This document shows, piece after piece, positions 16,717 to 25,454 of a stretch of 43,161 bases of DNA. Both the position numbers and the translations under genes were made by a program. The stretch spans positions 1 through 43,161 of the forward strand of contig JBPCVQ010000408.1 of NCBI GenBank assembly GCA_051010395.1. The letters run 5' to 3'. The notes under the pieces were generated by a model that did not search any database, had not been told where the DNA came from, and saw only the letters and a list, made by a program, of their open reading frames with translations. Each line of letters opens with the position of its first letter. Position 1 is the first letter of the stretch. The stretch comes from JANQPX01 sp051010395 (lineage in GTDB: Bacteria > Pseudomonadota > Alphaproteobacteria > Geminicoccales > Geminicoccaceae).

Positions 16717-18474
16717 TTGAGCGGCAGCGACATCCTCATCAATATTCTAGGCGGTGTTGCGCTGCTGCTCTGGGGTGCGCGCATGATCCGCACCGGGATG
16801 ATGCGGGCGTTCGGCGCGTCGCTGCGCGCTGCGATCGGCAACTGGACCAGCAACCGCATGAAGGCCGCCTTCGTCGGCACCCTGGCGGCGGCCACCGTGC
16901 AGAGTTCGACGGCAACTGCTCTCATGGTCTGCTCGTTCGTGGCCCATGGAGCGCTCGCGACGGCGCCGGCGCTTGCGGTGATGCTGGGCGCCGATCTCGG
17001 TGCCGCCATCGGCGCCCAGATCTTCACTTCCGGCATCTCCTCGTTTTGGCCGCTTCTTGCCTTTACCGGCTATATCGCCCACACATTTTTCGACGGTCGG
17101 AATGCCCGCATTCGCCATCTCGGGCGGGTGATCATGGGATTGGCGATCCTGCTCCTGGCCTTGCGCATGATCGGAAGCGCTGCCGGTACGCTCGGTGACA
17201 GCAAGGTCTTGAGCGATGTACTTCAGGCCATCGCCGATGAACCGCTCCTGGCCATTCTCGTGGGTGCGCTCCTCACCTGGCTCGCCTATTCCAGCCTGGC
17301 TTTGATCCTGGTGGTGGCAACGCTTGCCGCAAGCGGCCTCCTGCCGGCGGCAGCTCTTTTCCCGATCGTGCTTGGCATCAATCTGGGCGCCGCCCTGCCG
17401 GCGATCTCAGCGACCATGGCCGAGCCTGTGGGCGCCAGGCGAATTCCGCTCGGCAATCTCGTTTTCCGGCTGCTTGGCGTGCTGCTGGCTCTGCCTTTCC
17501 TTGATCACATCACGCCCCATCTCCTGGCGTTCGATCCCGACCCCGTACACCTCATCGTCAACTTTCATGTCCTGTTCAACCTGGCGCTTTGCCTCGGCCT
17601 GATCGCCTTCATCGGCCCGGTGGGGCGTCTGGTCGAGACGCTGATGCCCGACCCGGTCGAGACCGCAGGCCTTGAGGAGGGACCGCGGCATCTGGACGAC
17701 AACCTGCTCGATACGCCCAGCGTCGCCATCGCCATGGCTGCAAGGGAAACATTGCGCATCGGCGACACCGTCGAGCAGATGCTCGGCAACAGCCTGATCG
17801 TTCTCGAGCAGAACGACGATGTGCTGCGCCGGGATGTCGAAGTCGCGGATGACGTCATCGATGACCTGCATGAGGCCATCAAACTCTATCTCACCCAGCT
17901 GTCACGCGGCGAGCTTGACGAGGAGGACAGCCGGCGCGCGGTCGATATCATCACCTTCACCACCAATCTCGAGCATGTCGGCGACATCATCGACAAGAAC
18001 CTGATGGAGCTGGCGGCCAAGAAGATCCGAAAGCAGCTGCAGTTTTCGCCGGAAGGCCTCCAGGACCTGAAGGAGATGCATGCGCGACTGATGGAAACGG
18101 TGCGCCTGTCGCTCACCGTGTTCATGAATCAAGAGCTGGAAATCGCAACCGAGCTTCTGGCGCGAAAAGAGCAATTCCGCGAGATGGAACTGAAGGACAC
18201 CGAGCGTCACCTGGACCGTTTGCGCTCGGGCCAGGCCGCGAGTATCGAAACCAGCGCGCTGCATCTCGATATCGTCAGGGATTTCAAGCGCATCAACTCG
18301 CATCTGACCTCGGTCGCCTACCCGATCCTGGATCGCGCGGGCGCGCTCAGAGCGACGCGGTTACGATCCATGCCGAAAGGGCAAACCAACCGGCAAGTTG
18401 AACGCCGTTCGGAAAAAAATGCAGAGAACCCAAGGCTGCCGGGGCAATCGACAACACCCCAGAAATTGGCCTGA
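16717..18474 (+). CDS. Na/Pi cotransporter family protein with PhoU-like domain
   Basis: A 585-residue inner-membrane protein. Residues about 1-310 carry two copies of the Na/Pi cotransporter (SLC34-like) repeat, each with a QSS-like turn (ATVQSSTATALM near 65-76, and LAYSSLALIL near 190). Residues about 340-550 are a PhoU-like helical domain in the cytoplasm, and a basic tail ends the protein. The TTG start follows CCGGAG. Bacterial YjbB-type relatives export phosphate. Placed right after the phosphate-releasing pathway, export of surplus Pi is a good guess, but uptake cannot be excluded. Confidence 0.82.
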   Translation: MSGSDILINILGGVALLLWGARMIRTGMMRAFGASLRAAIGNWTSNRMKAAFVGTLAAATVQSSTATALMVCSFVAHGALATAPALAVMLGADLGAAIGAQIFTSGISSFWPLLAFTGYIAHTFFDGRNARIRHLGRVIMGLAILLLALRMIGSAAGTLGDSKVLSDVLQAIADEPLLAILVGALLTWLAYSSLALILVVATLAASGLLPAAALFPIVLGINLGAALPAISATMAEPVGARRIPLGNLVFRLLGVLLALPFLDHITPHLLAFDPDPVHLIVNFHVLFNLALCLGLIAFIGPVGRLVETLMPDPVETAGLEEGPRHLDDNLLDTPSVAIAMAARETLRIGDTVEQMLGNSLIVLEQNDDVLRRDVEVADDVIDDLHEAIKLYLTQLSRGELDEEDSRRAVDIITFTTNLEHVGDIIDKNLMELAAKKIRKQLQFSPEGLQDLKEMHARLMETVRLSLTVFMNQELEIATELLARKEQFREMELKDTERHLDRLRSGQAASIETSALHLDIVRDFKRINSHLTSVAYPILDRAGALRATRLRSMPKGQTNRQVERRSEKNAENPRLPGQSTTPQKLA

Positions 18475-18625
18475 TGCTCTTTGTTCAAGAAACTTAGGGA
18501 GAACGACGAGGCTTACGATGGGACGCCAGCATCACAAATCTGTCGCTGGCAGAAGCTAACCAACTGTGACAGCATTGAGGCAAATGTGGCCTCGATGGGT
18601 CATCTAACAAAAAGGGAAGGCTAAC
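18475..18625 (+). promoter_or_regulatory. Leader region of the AEP importer genes
   Basis: A 151-bp gap between the Na/Pi gene and aepX, long enough for a separate promoter. It ends with an AAGGGAAGG ribosome-binding site before the aepX ATG at 18626. I see no convincing -35/-10 pair and no riboswitch-like fold. Confidence 0.3.
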
Positions 18626-19645
18626 ATGGCACCGAAATCAATCCTCCTGTCCGGCGTGGCTCTCACGGCGTTGACGCTATCCCAAATTGCCGGCGCTGCT
18701 GAGCTTACGGTTTACACGGCGGTCGAGGCTGAAGATCTGCAGAAATATGCGGAACGCTTCAACAAGGATCACCCGGATATCGAGATCAAGTGGGTGCGTG
18801 ATTCGACCGGCATCGTTACGGCCAAGCTTCTGGCGGAAAAAGACAACCCGCAGGCCGATGTCGTCTGGGGCCTTGCCGCCACCTCGCTCATGCTCTTGAA
18901 GAACGAGGGCATGCTGGAGCCCTATGCGCCGGCCGGCGTCGAGGAGCTTGATGCGAAATTCGTGGATGGCGACAGCCCGCCGTCCTGGACCGGCATGGAC
19001 GCCTGGGTCGCCTCGATTTGCGTCAACACGGTTGAGGCGGAAGCCAACGGCCTGCCGATGCCCACGTCATGGGCGGACCTCACCAAGTCAGAATATGCAG
19101 GCCACGTCGCCATGCCCAACCCCAACTCCTCGGGCACCGGCTTTCTGGATGTTTCCAGCTGGCTGCAGATGATGGGCGAAGACGGTGGCTGGGAGTTCAT
19201 GGACGGCCTTCACGAGAATATCGCCTATTACACCCATTCCGGCTCCAAGCCCTGCAAGGATGCCGCGCGCGGCGAGGTCGCGATCGGTGTCTCCTTTGCT
19301 TTCCGTGGGGCAAAGTCCAAGGCTGAGGGGGCGCCATTGGAGATCGTGGTGCCATCCGAGGGTATTGGCTGGGACATGGAAGCGACCTCGATCGTCAAGG
19401 GAACGGACGATCTGGAAGCAGCCCAGACCCTGGTCGACTGGTCAGTCACGACCCAGGCCAACGAGATGTACAACGAAGGCTACGCCGTGATCGCGCGCAC
19501 CGAGCTCGCGAAGCCCGTCGAGCATTTTCCGGAAAACATCGCGGACGCCATGATCGACAACGACTTCGAGTGGGCAGCCCAGAACCGCGAGGCCATCCTC
19601 GCCGAATGGCAGTCCCGCTACGACAGCAAATCCGAACCCAAATGA
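18626..19645 (+). CDS. aepX: 2-aminoethylphosphonate ABC transporter, periplasmic binding protein
   Basis: A 339-residue iron/thiamine-type (class F) periplasmic binding protein with a signal peptide cleaving after about residue 24 (IAGAAEL). The family signature ADVVWGLAATSLMLL and the PNSSGTGFLDVSSWLQMMG segment fit the AEP-specific binders (PhnS2/AepX). It is followed by its ATPase and a fused permease, and flanked on both sides by AEP-degrading genes. It would deliver AEP with high affinity to AepVW. A long hairpin follows the stop codon. Confidence 0.88.
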   Translation: MAPKSILLSGVALTALTLSQIAGAAELTVYTAVEAEDLQKYAERFNKDHPDIEIKWVRDSTGIVTAKLLAEKDNPQADVVWGLAATSLMLLKNEGMLEPYAPAGVEELDAKFVDGDSPPSWTGMDAWVASICVNTVEAEANGLPMPTSWADLTKSEYAGHVAMPNPNSSGTGFLDVSSWLQMMGEDGGWEFMDGLHENIAYYTHSGSKPCKDAARGEVAIGVSFAFRGAKSKAEGAPLEIVVPSEGIGWDMEATSIVKGTDDLEAAQTLVDWSVTTQANEMYNEGYAVIARTELAKPVEHFPENIADAMIDNDFEWAAQNREAILAEWQSRYDSKSEPK

Positions 19646-19679
19646 TGTGACCCGCATCTGGGGTGACTTGAACCGTCGT

Positions 19680-19715
19680 CGCTGGTCATGGGGCTTGGGT
19701 GTTTCATGACCAGCG
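19680..19715 (+). promoter_or_regulatory. Intercistronic hairpin after aepX
   Basis: A perfect 11-bp inverted repeat (CGCTGGTCATG / CATGACCAGCG) with a 14-nt loop between aepX and the ATPase gene, without a T-tract. It mirrors the hairpin after the sugar-binding protein and probably protects or favours the binding-protein message. Confidence 0.6.
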
Positions 19716-19733
19716 GCCGGTTGTCTTGGTCCG

Positions 19734-20831
19734 GTGAATGATGTGACTGCTGACAATTCGACGGCTTTCTTGCGGATCGAAAATCTCCGCAAGAGCTTTG
19801 GCGCCTTTGAGGCGCTGAAGGATGTTTCGCTTGGTATCAACAAGGGCGAGTTGGTCTGCTTCCTAGGACCATCGGGCTGCGGCAAGACCACCTTGCTGCG
19901 CGCGATCGCCGGGCTCGATATTCAGACCAGCGGCAGTATCTGGCAGGACGGACGGGACATCTCGGCATTGCCGCCGGAAGAGCGTGACTTCGGCATCGTC
20001 TTCCAGTCCTACGCCCTTTTTCCCAACCTTTCGATCGAGCGTAATGTCGCCTACGGCCTGGAAAACCGGGGGGACAGCCGCGAGCAAGTCACAAAAAAAG
20101 TCGCCGAGCTGCTGGCCCTTGTCGGACTGCCTGATCAGGGCAAAAAATATCCGGCGCAGCTCTCTGGCGGCCAACAGCAACGTGTGGCGCTTGCAAGGGC
20201 CCTTGCGACCTCGCCCGGTCTTCTTCTTCTCGATGAGCCACTGTCGGCGCTGGACGCCAAGGTGCGCGCGCATCTTCGCCATGAGATCAAGGATCTTCAG
20301 CGCCGGATCGGCGTCACGACCATCCTGGTGACCCATGACCAGGAGGAAGCGCTGACCATGGCGGATCGCATCGTGGTGATGAACCACGGCGTGATCGAGC
20401 AGATCGGCACGCCTGAAGAGATCTACGGCCAACCCGCCTCCGCCTTCGTCGCCGATTTCATCGGTGCGATGAATTTCCTCGACGGCCGCCTTACGGATGG
20501 TGGTCGAGCCCTCGTGGGCAGTGTCGATCTTGCCTGCGACGGCAATTGTCCGGAGGGCTGTACCGCCGTCACGCTGGCCATTCGCCCGGAGGATATTCTG
20601 GTGCGCGATGTTCAGGGCCATGAGGAAAATGCGATCAACGTCGAGGTCCGGGATCTCGAATTCCTGGGCTCCTTCGTTCGGGCGCGATTAGGCGCTGAGG
20701 TTCTTGGCGGCAAAATTCTGGAAGCGGACCTCTCGATCAACCTGGTTCGAAGCCGGACGCTCAGTATCGGCCAAACCCTGCCCATCACGCTCCCCCGCGA
20801 CCATCTGCTGGTCTATCCAACCGATGGCTAG
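19734..20831 (+). CDS. aepV: 2-aminoethylphosphonate ABC transporter, ATP-binding protein
   Basis: A 365-residue cytoplasmic ATPase with all motifs intact: Walker A GPSGCGKTT near residue 45, signature LSGGQQQRVALARAL near 143, Walker B LLLLDEPLSALD near 163 and the H-loop VTHDQEEAL near 200. A TOBE-like C-terminal domain (about 280-360) is typical of PhnT2/AepV. The GTG start has a weak upstream site; a GTG three codons on is an alternative. Its stop overlaps the permease start by 8 nt. Confidence 0.9.
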   Translation: MNDVTADNSTAFLRIENLRKSFGAFEALKDVSLGINKGELVCFLGPSGCGKTTLLRAIAGLDIQTSGSIWQDGRDISALPPEERDFGIVFQSYALFPNLSIERNVAYGLENRGDSREQVTKKVAELLALVGLPDQGKKYPAQLSGGQQQRVALARALATSPGLLLLDEPLSALDAKVRAHLRHEIKDLQRRIGVTTILVTHDQEEALTMADRIVVMNHGVIEQIGTPEEIYGQPASAFVADFIGAMNFLDGRLTDGGRALVGSVDLACDGNCPEGCTAVTLAIRPEDILVRDVQGHEENAINVEVRDLEFLGSFVRARLGAEVLGGKILEADLSINLVRSRTLSIGQTLPITLPRDHLLVYPTDG

Positions 20832-22839
20832 CGTGGTCGAGACGAACGCTCTGGCAAACCCGATCAAGCCGAAACTCGGCCGGGATGACTGGACGGCCCG
20901 CCTGCTGATCGGCCTGGTCGCCCTCTACCTTCTGGCGACCCTCGCCTTTCCGCTCTATGCGATCCTCTCCAAGTCAGCGACCGTCTATGACTTCCGTTTC
21001 GACCAGATCGAAGTCGAGCAAGCCGCCGCCGGCGGCTGGGAGACGCTTGGGACAGCACAGACCTGGGTCAACGAACTGGCCGAGCCAGTCAATAAGGGGC
21101 TGACGCCGACGGCGCGCACCCGCCTGCCGGCGAGCCAGCTTTTCCCAAAGGATCACTTCCAGGACGGCGAAAAACTTCGCTTCTTCGACCGGTCGGCGAC
21201 CGGGGGCTTACTTTTGTTCCAAGGCGAGCTCTCCAGCGCTGGCGGCAGTTTCGAGGTCAACTCGGAGGAACTCCGAAAACTTCTTGTACGGCCAGCCGGT
21301 GCTACCGGCCTGCGCAATTATGTCGAGTATTTTACGACGCCTGCCCTTCGCCGCTCGATCGGCAATAGCCTGTTTATTGCGACGATCACCACCGTCATCA
21401 CCGTGTCGCTCGCCTTTCTTTTCGCCTATGCGCTCACCCGAAGCTGCATGCCGGCAAAGGGGCTGTTCAGGACCATTGCGGTGATCCCGATTTTGGTGCC
21501 GTCGCTCCTTCCTGGTATCGCGCTGGTCTATCTTTTCGGCAAGCAGGGCATCTTGAAAGGCCTCCTGTTCGGAAGCTCGATCTATGGGCCGATCGGCATT
21601 GTGACGGCCTCCGTTTTCTATACCCTCCCCCATGCGTTGGTAATCATCCTGGTGGCGCTGTCGATCGCGGATGCGAGGCTCTATGAGGCGGCGACGGCGC
21701 TGCGCACGCCGAAACGAAAAATCTTCTGGACGGTGACTTTGCCGGGTGCTCGCTACGGCCTGATCTCGGCGGCTTTCGTGGTGTTCAATCTGGTGATCAC
21801 CGATTTTGGCGTACCGAAAGTGATCGGCGGCCAATACAACGTGCTCGCCCTCGATATCTACAAGCAGGTGGTGGGTCAGCAGAATTTCGAGATGGGCGCC
21901 GTGGTCTCGGTGATTCTGTTGGTTCCCGCCGTCATTGCGTTCGCCGTGGACCGGATGGTCCAGCGTCGCCAGGTAGCGCTGCTCTCGGCGCGCGCCGTTC
22001 CCTATGAGCCGAAGCCGAACCGCCTGCTCGACCGTTCGATGCTGCTGATCTGCGTTCTGATCTCGACCTTTATTTTGGGCTTGATCGCCATGTGCCAGTT
22101 CGCAGCCCTGGTGAAGTTCTGGCCTTATGACCTTTCGCTCAGCTTGAAGAATTACAATTTCGACATCGTGGACGGTGGCGGTTGGGATTCTTACCTCAAC
22201 TCCATCCGCATGGCGCTTCTGGTGGCTGGGATCGGCACCGCGATTATCTTCGTCGGCGCCTATCTGGTCGAAAAGGCGAGAAACTTCACCGCAGGCCGTC
22301 TCTTCGTCCAGTTCCTGGCGATGATGCCGATGGCTATTCCGGGCATGGTGCTGGGTCTCGCCTACGTCTTCTTCTTCAACAACCCCGCCAACCCGCTCTA
22401 TCTGATCTACGGAACGATGACGATCCTGGTGATCTGCTCGATCACCCACTTCTACACAGTCTCCCACCTGACCGCGGTCACGGCTCTCAAGCAGATGGAC
22501 CCGGAGTTCGAGGCGGTCTCCGCATCGCTCAAGCAGCCGATCACCAAGATGTTCAGGACCGTCACCGTCCCGGTCTGCTTGCCAGCCATCCTGGACATCT
22601 CGATCTATCTTTTCGTCAATGCCATGACCACGGTCTCGGCGGTCGTCTTCTTGTATTCACCGGACACCACGCTCGCCTCGGTCGCGGTTCTCAATATGGA
22701 TGATGCCGGCGACATCGCGCCCGCTGCCGCCATGGGCATGATGATTTTTTATACCAATGTCGCAGCACGGCTGGTCCACACCGGACTTAGCGCCGGTGTT
22801 CTGAAACGAACTCAGGGCTGGCGAGCGAGCCGCGCCTAG
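20824..22839 (+). CDS. aepW: 2-aminoethylphosphonate ABC transporter, fused permease
   Basis: A 671-residue inner-membrane protein with two BPD_transp_1 permease halves in one chain, as in PhnV2/AepW. The first half spans about residues 190-400, with the EAA loop DARLYEAATALRTPKRKIFW; the second spans about 440-660, with a matching EAVSASLKQPITKMFRT loop. After TM1 (about 30-52) comes a roughly 130-residue hydrophilic, probably periplasmic insert before TM2. The start ATG at 20824 lies inside the end of aepV; the open frame extends upstream but only as a shadow of aepV. The TAG stop is the left edge of an inverted-repeat element. Confidence 0.88.
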   Translation: MASVVETNALANPIKPKLGRDDWTARLLIGLVALYLLATLAFPLYAILSKSATVYDFRFDQIEVEQAAAGGWETLGTAQTWVNELAEPVNKGLTPTARTRLPASQLFPKDHFQDGEKLRFFDRSATGGLLLFQGELSSAGGSFEVNSEELRKLLVRPAGATGLRNYVEYFTTPALRRSIGNSLFIATITTVITVSLAFLFAYALTRSCMPAKGLFRTIAVIPILVPSLLPGIALVYLFGKQGILKGLLFGSSIYGPIGIVTASVFYTLPHALVIILVALSIADARLYEAATALRTPKRKIFWTVTLPGARYGLISAAFVVFNLVITDFGVPKVIGGQYNVLALDIYKQVVGQQNFEMGAVVSVILLVPAVIAFAVDRMVQRRQVALLSARAVPYEPKPNRLLDRSMLLICVLISTFILGLIAMCQFAALVKFWPYDLSLSLKNYNFDIVDGGGWDSYLNSIRMALLVAGIGTAIIFVGAYLVEKARNFTAGRLFVQFLAMMPMAIPGMVLGLAYVFFFNNPANPLYLIYGTMTILVICSITHFYTVSHLTAVTALKQMDPEFEAVSASLKQPITKMFRTVTVPVCLPAILDISIYLFVNAMTTVSAVVFLYSPDTTLASVAVLNMDDAGDIAPAAAMGMMIFYTNVAARLVHTGLSAGVLKRTQGWRASRA

Positions 22840-22945
22840 TGGTGTGATCACATCATTTGGCTCCCGCTGCGATCGCCAAGATCGACGGTATGCAGTCAGT
22901 TTCTGGGTATGCCGGGGGAATCTTTCGTATCGAACGCACCACTAG
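22836..22945. mobile_element. CTAG-ended inverted-repeat element (MITE or IS remnant)
   Basis: A 110-bp block begins CTAGTGGTG and ends CACCACTAG, a perfect 9-bp terminal inverted repeat. It contains no coding frame. The outer TA dinucleotides could be the target duplication of a TA-inserting (IS630/mariner-like) element. The left end supplies the TAG stop of aepW, and the block lies between converging operons. Its first 27 bases resemble the block starting at 42431 (about 21 of 27 identical). No transposase is present, so the family is a guess. Confidence 0.4.
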
Positions 22946-22968
22946 GTGTCTTCGTCCAGGCATGGACG

Positions 22969-24000
22969 TCAATCACTCTTCGGAAACACGACACCCTTCG
23001 TCTGTGCCGTGAGGCGTGGATCTGATGATTTGATCAGCACCGGCCGGCCTTCGAGAATTTCGACAGAGCGTTCCAGGCTTTCGTCTTCGAGGCGTTGCAT
23101 GGCCTCTTGGGTATAAAAGGTGAGGTGAGGGGTAAGGATGACGTTGTCCATCTCGAACAGGGGGCTCAGCATGTGCCCTGATGTTGCCAGAGGCTCCTGA
23201 CTGAACACATCAAGACCTGCCCCGCCGATCCGGCCGGCTTGAAGGGCCTGCACCAGCGCCTTTTCGTCAACGATGGCGCCGCGCGCCGTGTTGATGAGGA
23301 TGGCTCCCGGCTTCATGGCTGCCAGTGCCGCCTTATCGATGAGATGACGGGTTTCCGGGTTGAGGACGGCATGAACCGAGACGAAGTTGCTCTCACCCAG
23401 CATGCCATGCAGGTCGTCACGCTTTTCCACCCCGGCCAATCGCATGGCTTCCGCTGAGGTGTGCGGGCTGTAAGCGAGTACACGGGCGTTAAAGCCAAGG
23501 CCCGCCATGCGCGCCATGCTGCGGCCGATCTGGCCAAAGCCGACAAGCCCGAGCGTCTTGCCGGAGATGTCGCTACCGAGCCATTGCTCAGAGGGCCAGA
23601 CCCAGCCTTCAGCGTCCATCGCCTTTTGCAGAGGCCGCAGCTTTTTCGCGAGAGCGATCATCAGCGCGAAGGCGCCCTCAGCGACCGTTTCGGCGGCGTA
23701 GTCGGGCACGTTGACGACGGGAATGGCGCGTGCCTTGGCCGCTTCGATATCGATGGAATCGATGCCGACGCCATATTTGACGATACCCTTCAGCCGCTTC
23801 GCTCGCTCGATCACGCGAGCGGTGATTGGTGTGTAACATGTGAGCAGGAGATCAGCGTCGGAGATGGCGTCGATCACCACCTCCTCCGACACGCCATCGG
23901 GCAGCAGAACGAGTTCGCCCCGTTCGCAGAGAGCTTCGTCGATGCGCGGCGTTTCGAGATTAGCGTCCGTGCGGAGGATCTTGGCTCGATCTGTGCTCAT
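22969..24000 (-). CDS. D-2-hydroxyacid dehydrogenase (NAD-dependent)
   Basis: A 343-residue enzyme of the D-isomer-specific 2-hydroxyacid dehydrogenase family (CtBP/phosphoglycerate-dehydrogenase-like). The NAD motif GLVGFGQIGRSMA lies near residue 153. The catalytic Arg is in NTARGAIVDE, Glu in DVFSQEPL and His in ILTPHLTFYT. The start overlaps the PbfA-like stop as ATGA, so it belongs to the leftward phosphonate operon. Its substrate is unknown; reduction of phosphonopyruvate, glyoxylate or another 2-oxo acid from the pathway is possible. The dehydrogenase scrap at 9555-9753 belongs to the same broad family. Confidence 0.85.
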   Translation of the reverse strand: MSTDRAKILRTDANLETPRIDEALCERGELVLLPDGVSEEVVIDAISDADLLLTCYTPITARVIERAKRLKGIVKYGVGIDSIDIEAAKARAIPVVNVPDYAAETVAEGAFALMIALAKKLRPLQKAMDAEGWVWPSEQWLGSDISGKTLGLVGFGQIGRSMARMAGLGFNARVLAYSPHTSAEAMRLAGVEKRDDLHGMLGESNFVSVHAVLNPETRHLIDKAALAAMKPGAILINTARGAIVDEKALVQALQAGRIGGAGLDVFSQEPLATSGHMLSPLFEMDNVILTPHLTFYTQEAMQRLEDESLERSVEILEGRPVLIKSSDPRLTAQTKGVVFPKSD

Positions 24001-25394
24001 GCCAAGGCGGCCTCGATGGCAGCGTCGATGACGCCAAGCGCCGTTTCCATCTGGTCTTTGGTCGTCACCAGCGACGGGTAGAGCGTCAGGACGGAGCCCA
24101 TGGAAATCTTGAAACTGAGGCCGTTGTCCAGGCAGCGATAAAAGACCTCCTCGGCCAGATCATGTGCCGGTTCCTTGGTGCTGCGATCCTTGACCAGATC
24201 GATGCCCATGAGAAAGCCGCGCCCGCGCACGTCGCCGATGGAGATGTGGCGGTCCATCATGTCGTGGAGGCGCTCCAATGCCCATGCGCCAACGTCAGCC
24301 GCGTTCTCGACCAGATGCTCGTCTTCGATGATCTGGATGGTGGTGAGCGCCGCTCTCGATGTCACCGGGTTTTTCTCGTGGGTGTAGTGGCCGACGGCGA
24401 AGTCACCGCAAACATCAAGTTCTGGCCGACACAACGTCGCGGCGATCGGCAAAATCCCGCCACCCAGCGCTTTGCCGATCACCAGCATGTCCGGCACGAC
24501 ATCGTCATGATCACAGGCGAACATGCGGCCCGTTTTGCCAAGGCCCGTCGGAATTTCATCGAAGATCAGGAGTGTGCCGGTCTCATCGCAGGCGCTTCGA
24601 ACCTTCTGCCAAAAACCTTTCGGTGGGATATAGGGAACGGCGCGGTTTGGCTCGGCCACGACAGCGGCGATATCTCCTTCCTTTTGCAGCGTGAAGCGGA
24701 TGAGGCTGGCGACCATGTCACCGACCTCCTCATCGCCAGGTGTTTCGCGTGAGTGATCGATGCCGAAAGGATTGCGATAGGCGTCAAAGGAGGGGACATG
24801 CTCTGCTCCCGGCAGGAGAGGGCCGATCGATCCCATCCTGAAGAGCTGCTCTCCCCCGACGCTGGACGCGCCGAACCCAGCACCATGGAACGAGTCCCAA
24901 AAGGACAGGGTCTTGAACCTTCCGGTCGCGATTCGTGCGATCTTGAGCGCGGTCTCGATCGCATCCGAGCCGCCTGTCGTGAAGAGGACCTTGGAGAGAT
25001 CGCCGGGTGCGATCTCACCGATCTTTTCCGCAAGCTGGGTCGCCACATCACAGCAAAAACGCCTGGGCGCGAAGGGAAGCTCATCCATCTGCTTGGCGAT
25101 CGCAGCCTTCAGGCGCGGATGGCCATAGCCGATGTGATGGACGGAGTTGCCGTGAAAATCCATGTAGCGGCGTCCATCCCTATCCTCGATCCAGATGCCT
25201 TCCGCCTTGCTGATGGCGCTGAGGCAAGGGGAGGAAACGGATTGATGGATGAAACATGCGGCATCTCTCGTTACCGCTTCACGCGTGTCATCGCCGAGGC
25301 GCGCCTGCCATTTCAGCCGTCGCTGGCTCAGATTGGACTCACCTTCGGAATTATCAGGGGATCGGTTCGTATCGCCTTCGGCAAGTTGGGGCAT
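23997..25394 (-). CDS. pbfA: PbfA-like (R)-1-hydroxy-2-aminoethylphosphonate ammonia-lyase
   Basis: A 465-residue PLP protein of aminotransferase class III fold with K308 (MLVIGKALGG) as the PLP lysine and D279 (LIFDEIPTG) as its partner. The segment DFHGNSVHHIGYGHPR near residue 79 is what I recall from phosphonate-linked members now known as PbfA. PbfA eliminates ammonia from (R)-1-hydroxy-AEP to give phosphonoacetaldehyde. The neighbours PhnY* (which makes that compound) and PhnW/PhnY/PhnA (which use the product) fit well. A true transaminase remains possible. The ATG start has GGAG 7 nt upstream. Confidence 0.72.
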   Translation of the reverse strand: MPQLAEGDTNRSPDNSEGESNLSQRRLKWQARLGDDTREAVTRDAACFIHQSVSSPCLSAISKAEGIWIEDRDGRRYMDFHGNSVHHIGYGHPRLKAAIAKQMDELPFAPRRFCCDVATQLAEKIGEIAPGDLSKVLFTTGGSDAIETALKIARIATGRFKTLSFWDSFHGAGFGASSVGGEQLFRMGSIGPLLPGAEHVPSFDAYRNPFGIDHSRETPGDEEVGDMVASLIRFTLQKEGDIAAVVAEPNRAVPYIPPKGFWQKVRSACDETGTLLIFDEIPTGLGKTGRMFACDHDDVVPDMLVIGKALGGGILPIAATLCRPELDVCGDFAVGHYTHEKNPVTSRAALTTIQIIEDEHLVENAADVGAWALERLHDMMDRHISIGDVRGRGFLMGIDLVKDRSTKEPAHDLAEEVFYRCLDNGLSFKISMGSVLTLYPSLVTTKDQMETALGVIDAAIEAALA

Positions 25395-25454
25395 TTCTAT
25401 ACTCCGTTCCCCTTCGAGGGTTTGGCGTTGAGTAATGGCGGTGCCAGCGGCGAC

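Noticed and set aside
16717..18474. Plain sodium-dependent phosphate importer call
   Set aside because: Direction cannot be read from sequence, and the PhoU-like domain and context also fit export; left as family-level call.
21208..22467. 419-residue minus-strand frame under aepW
   Set aside because: Composition is that of an antisense frame and it lies fully inside a convincing permease gene.
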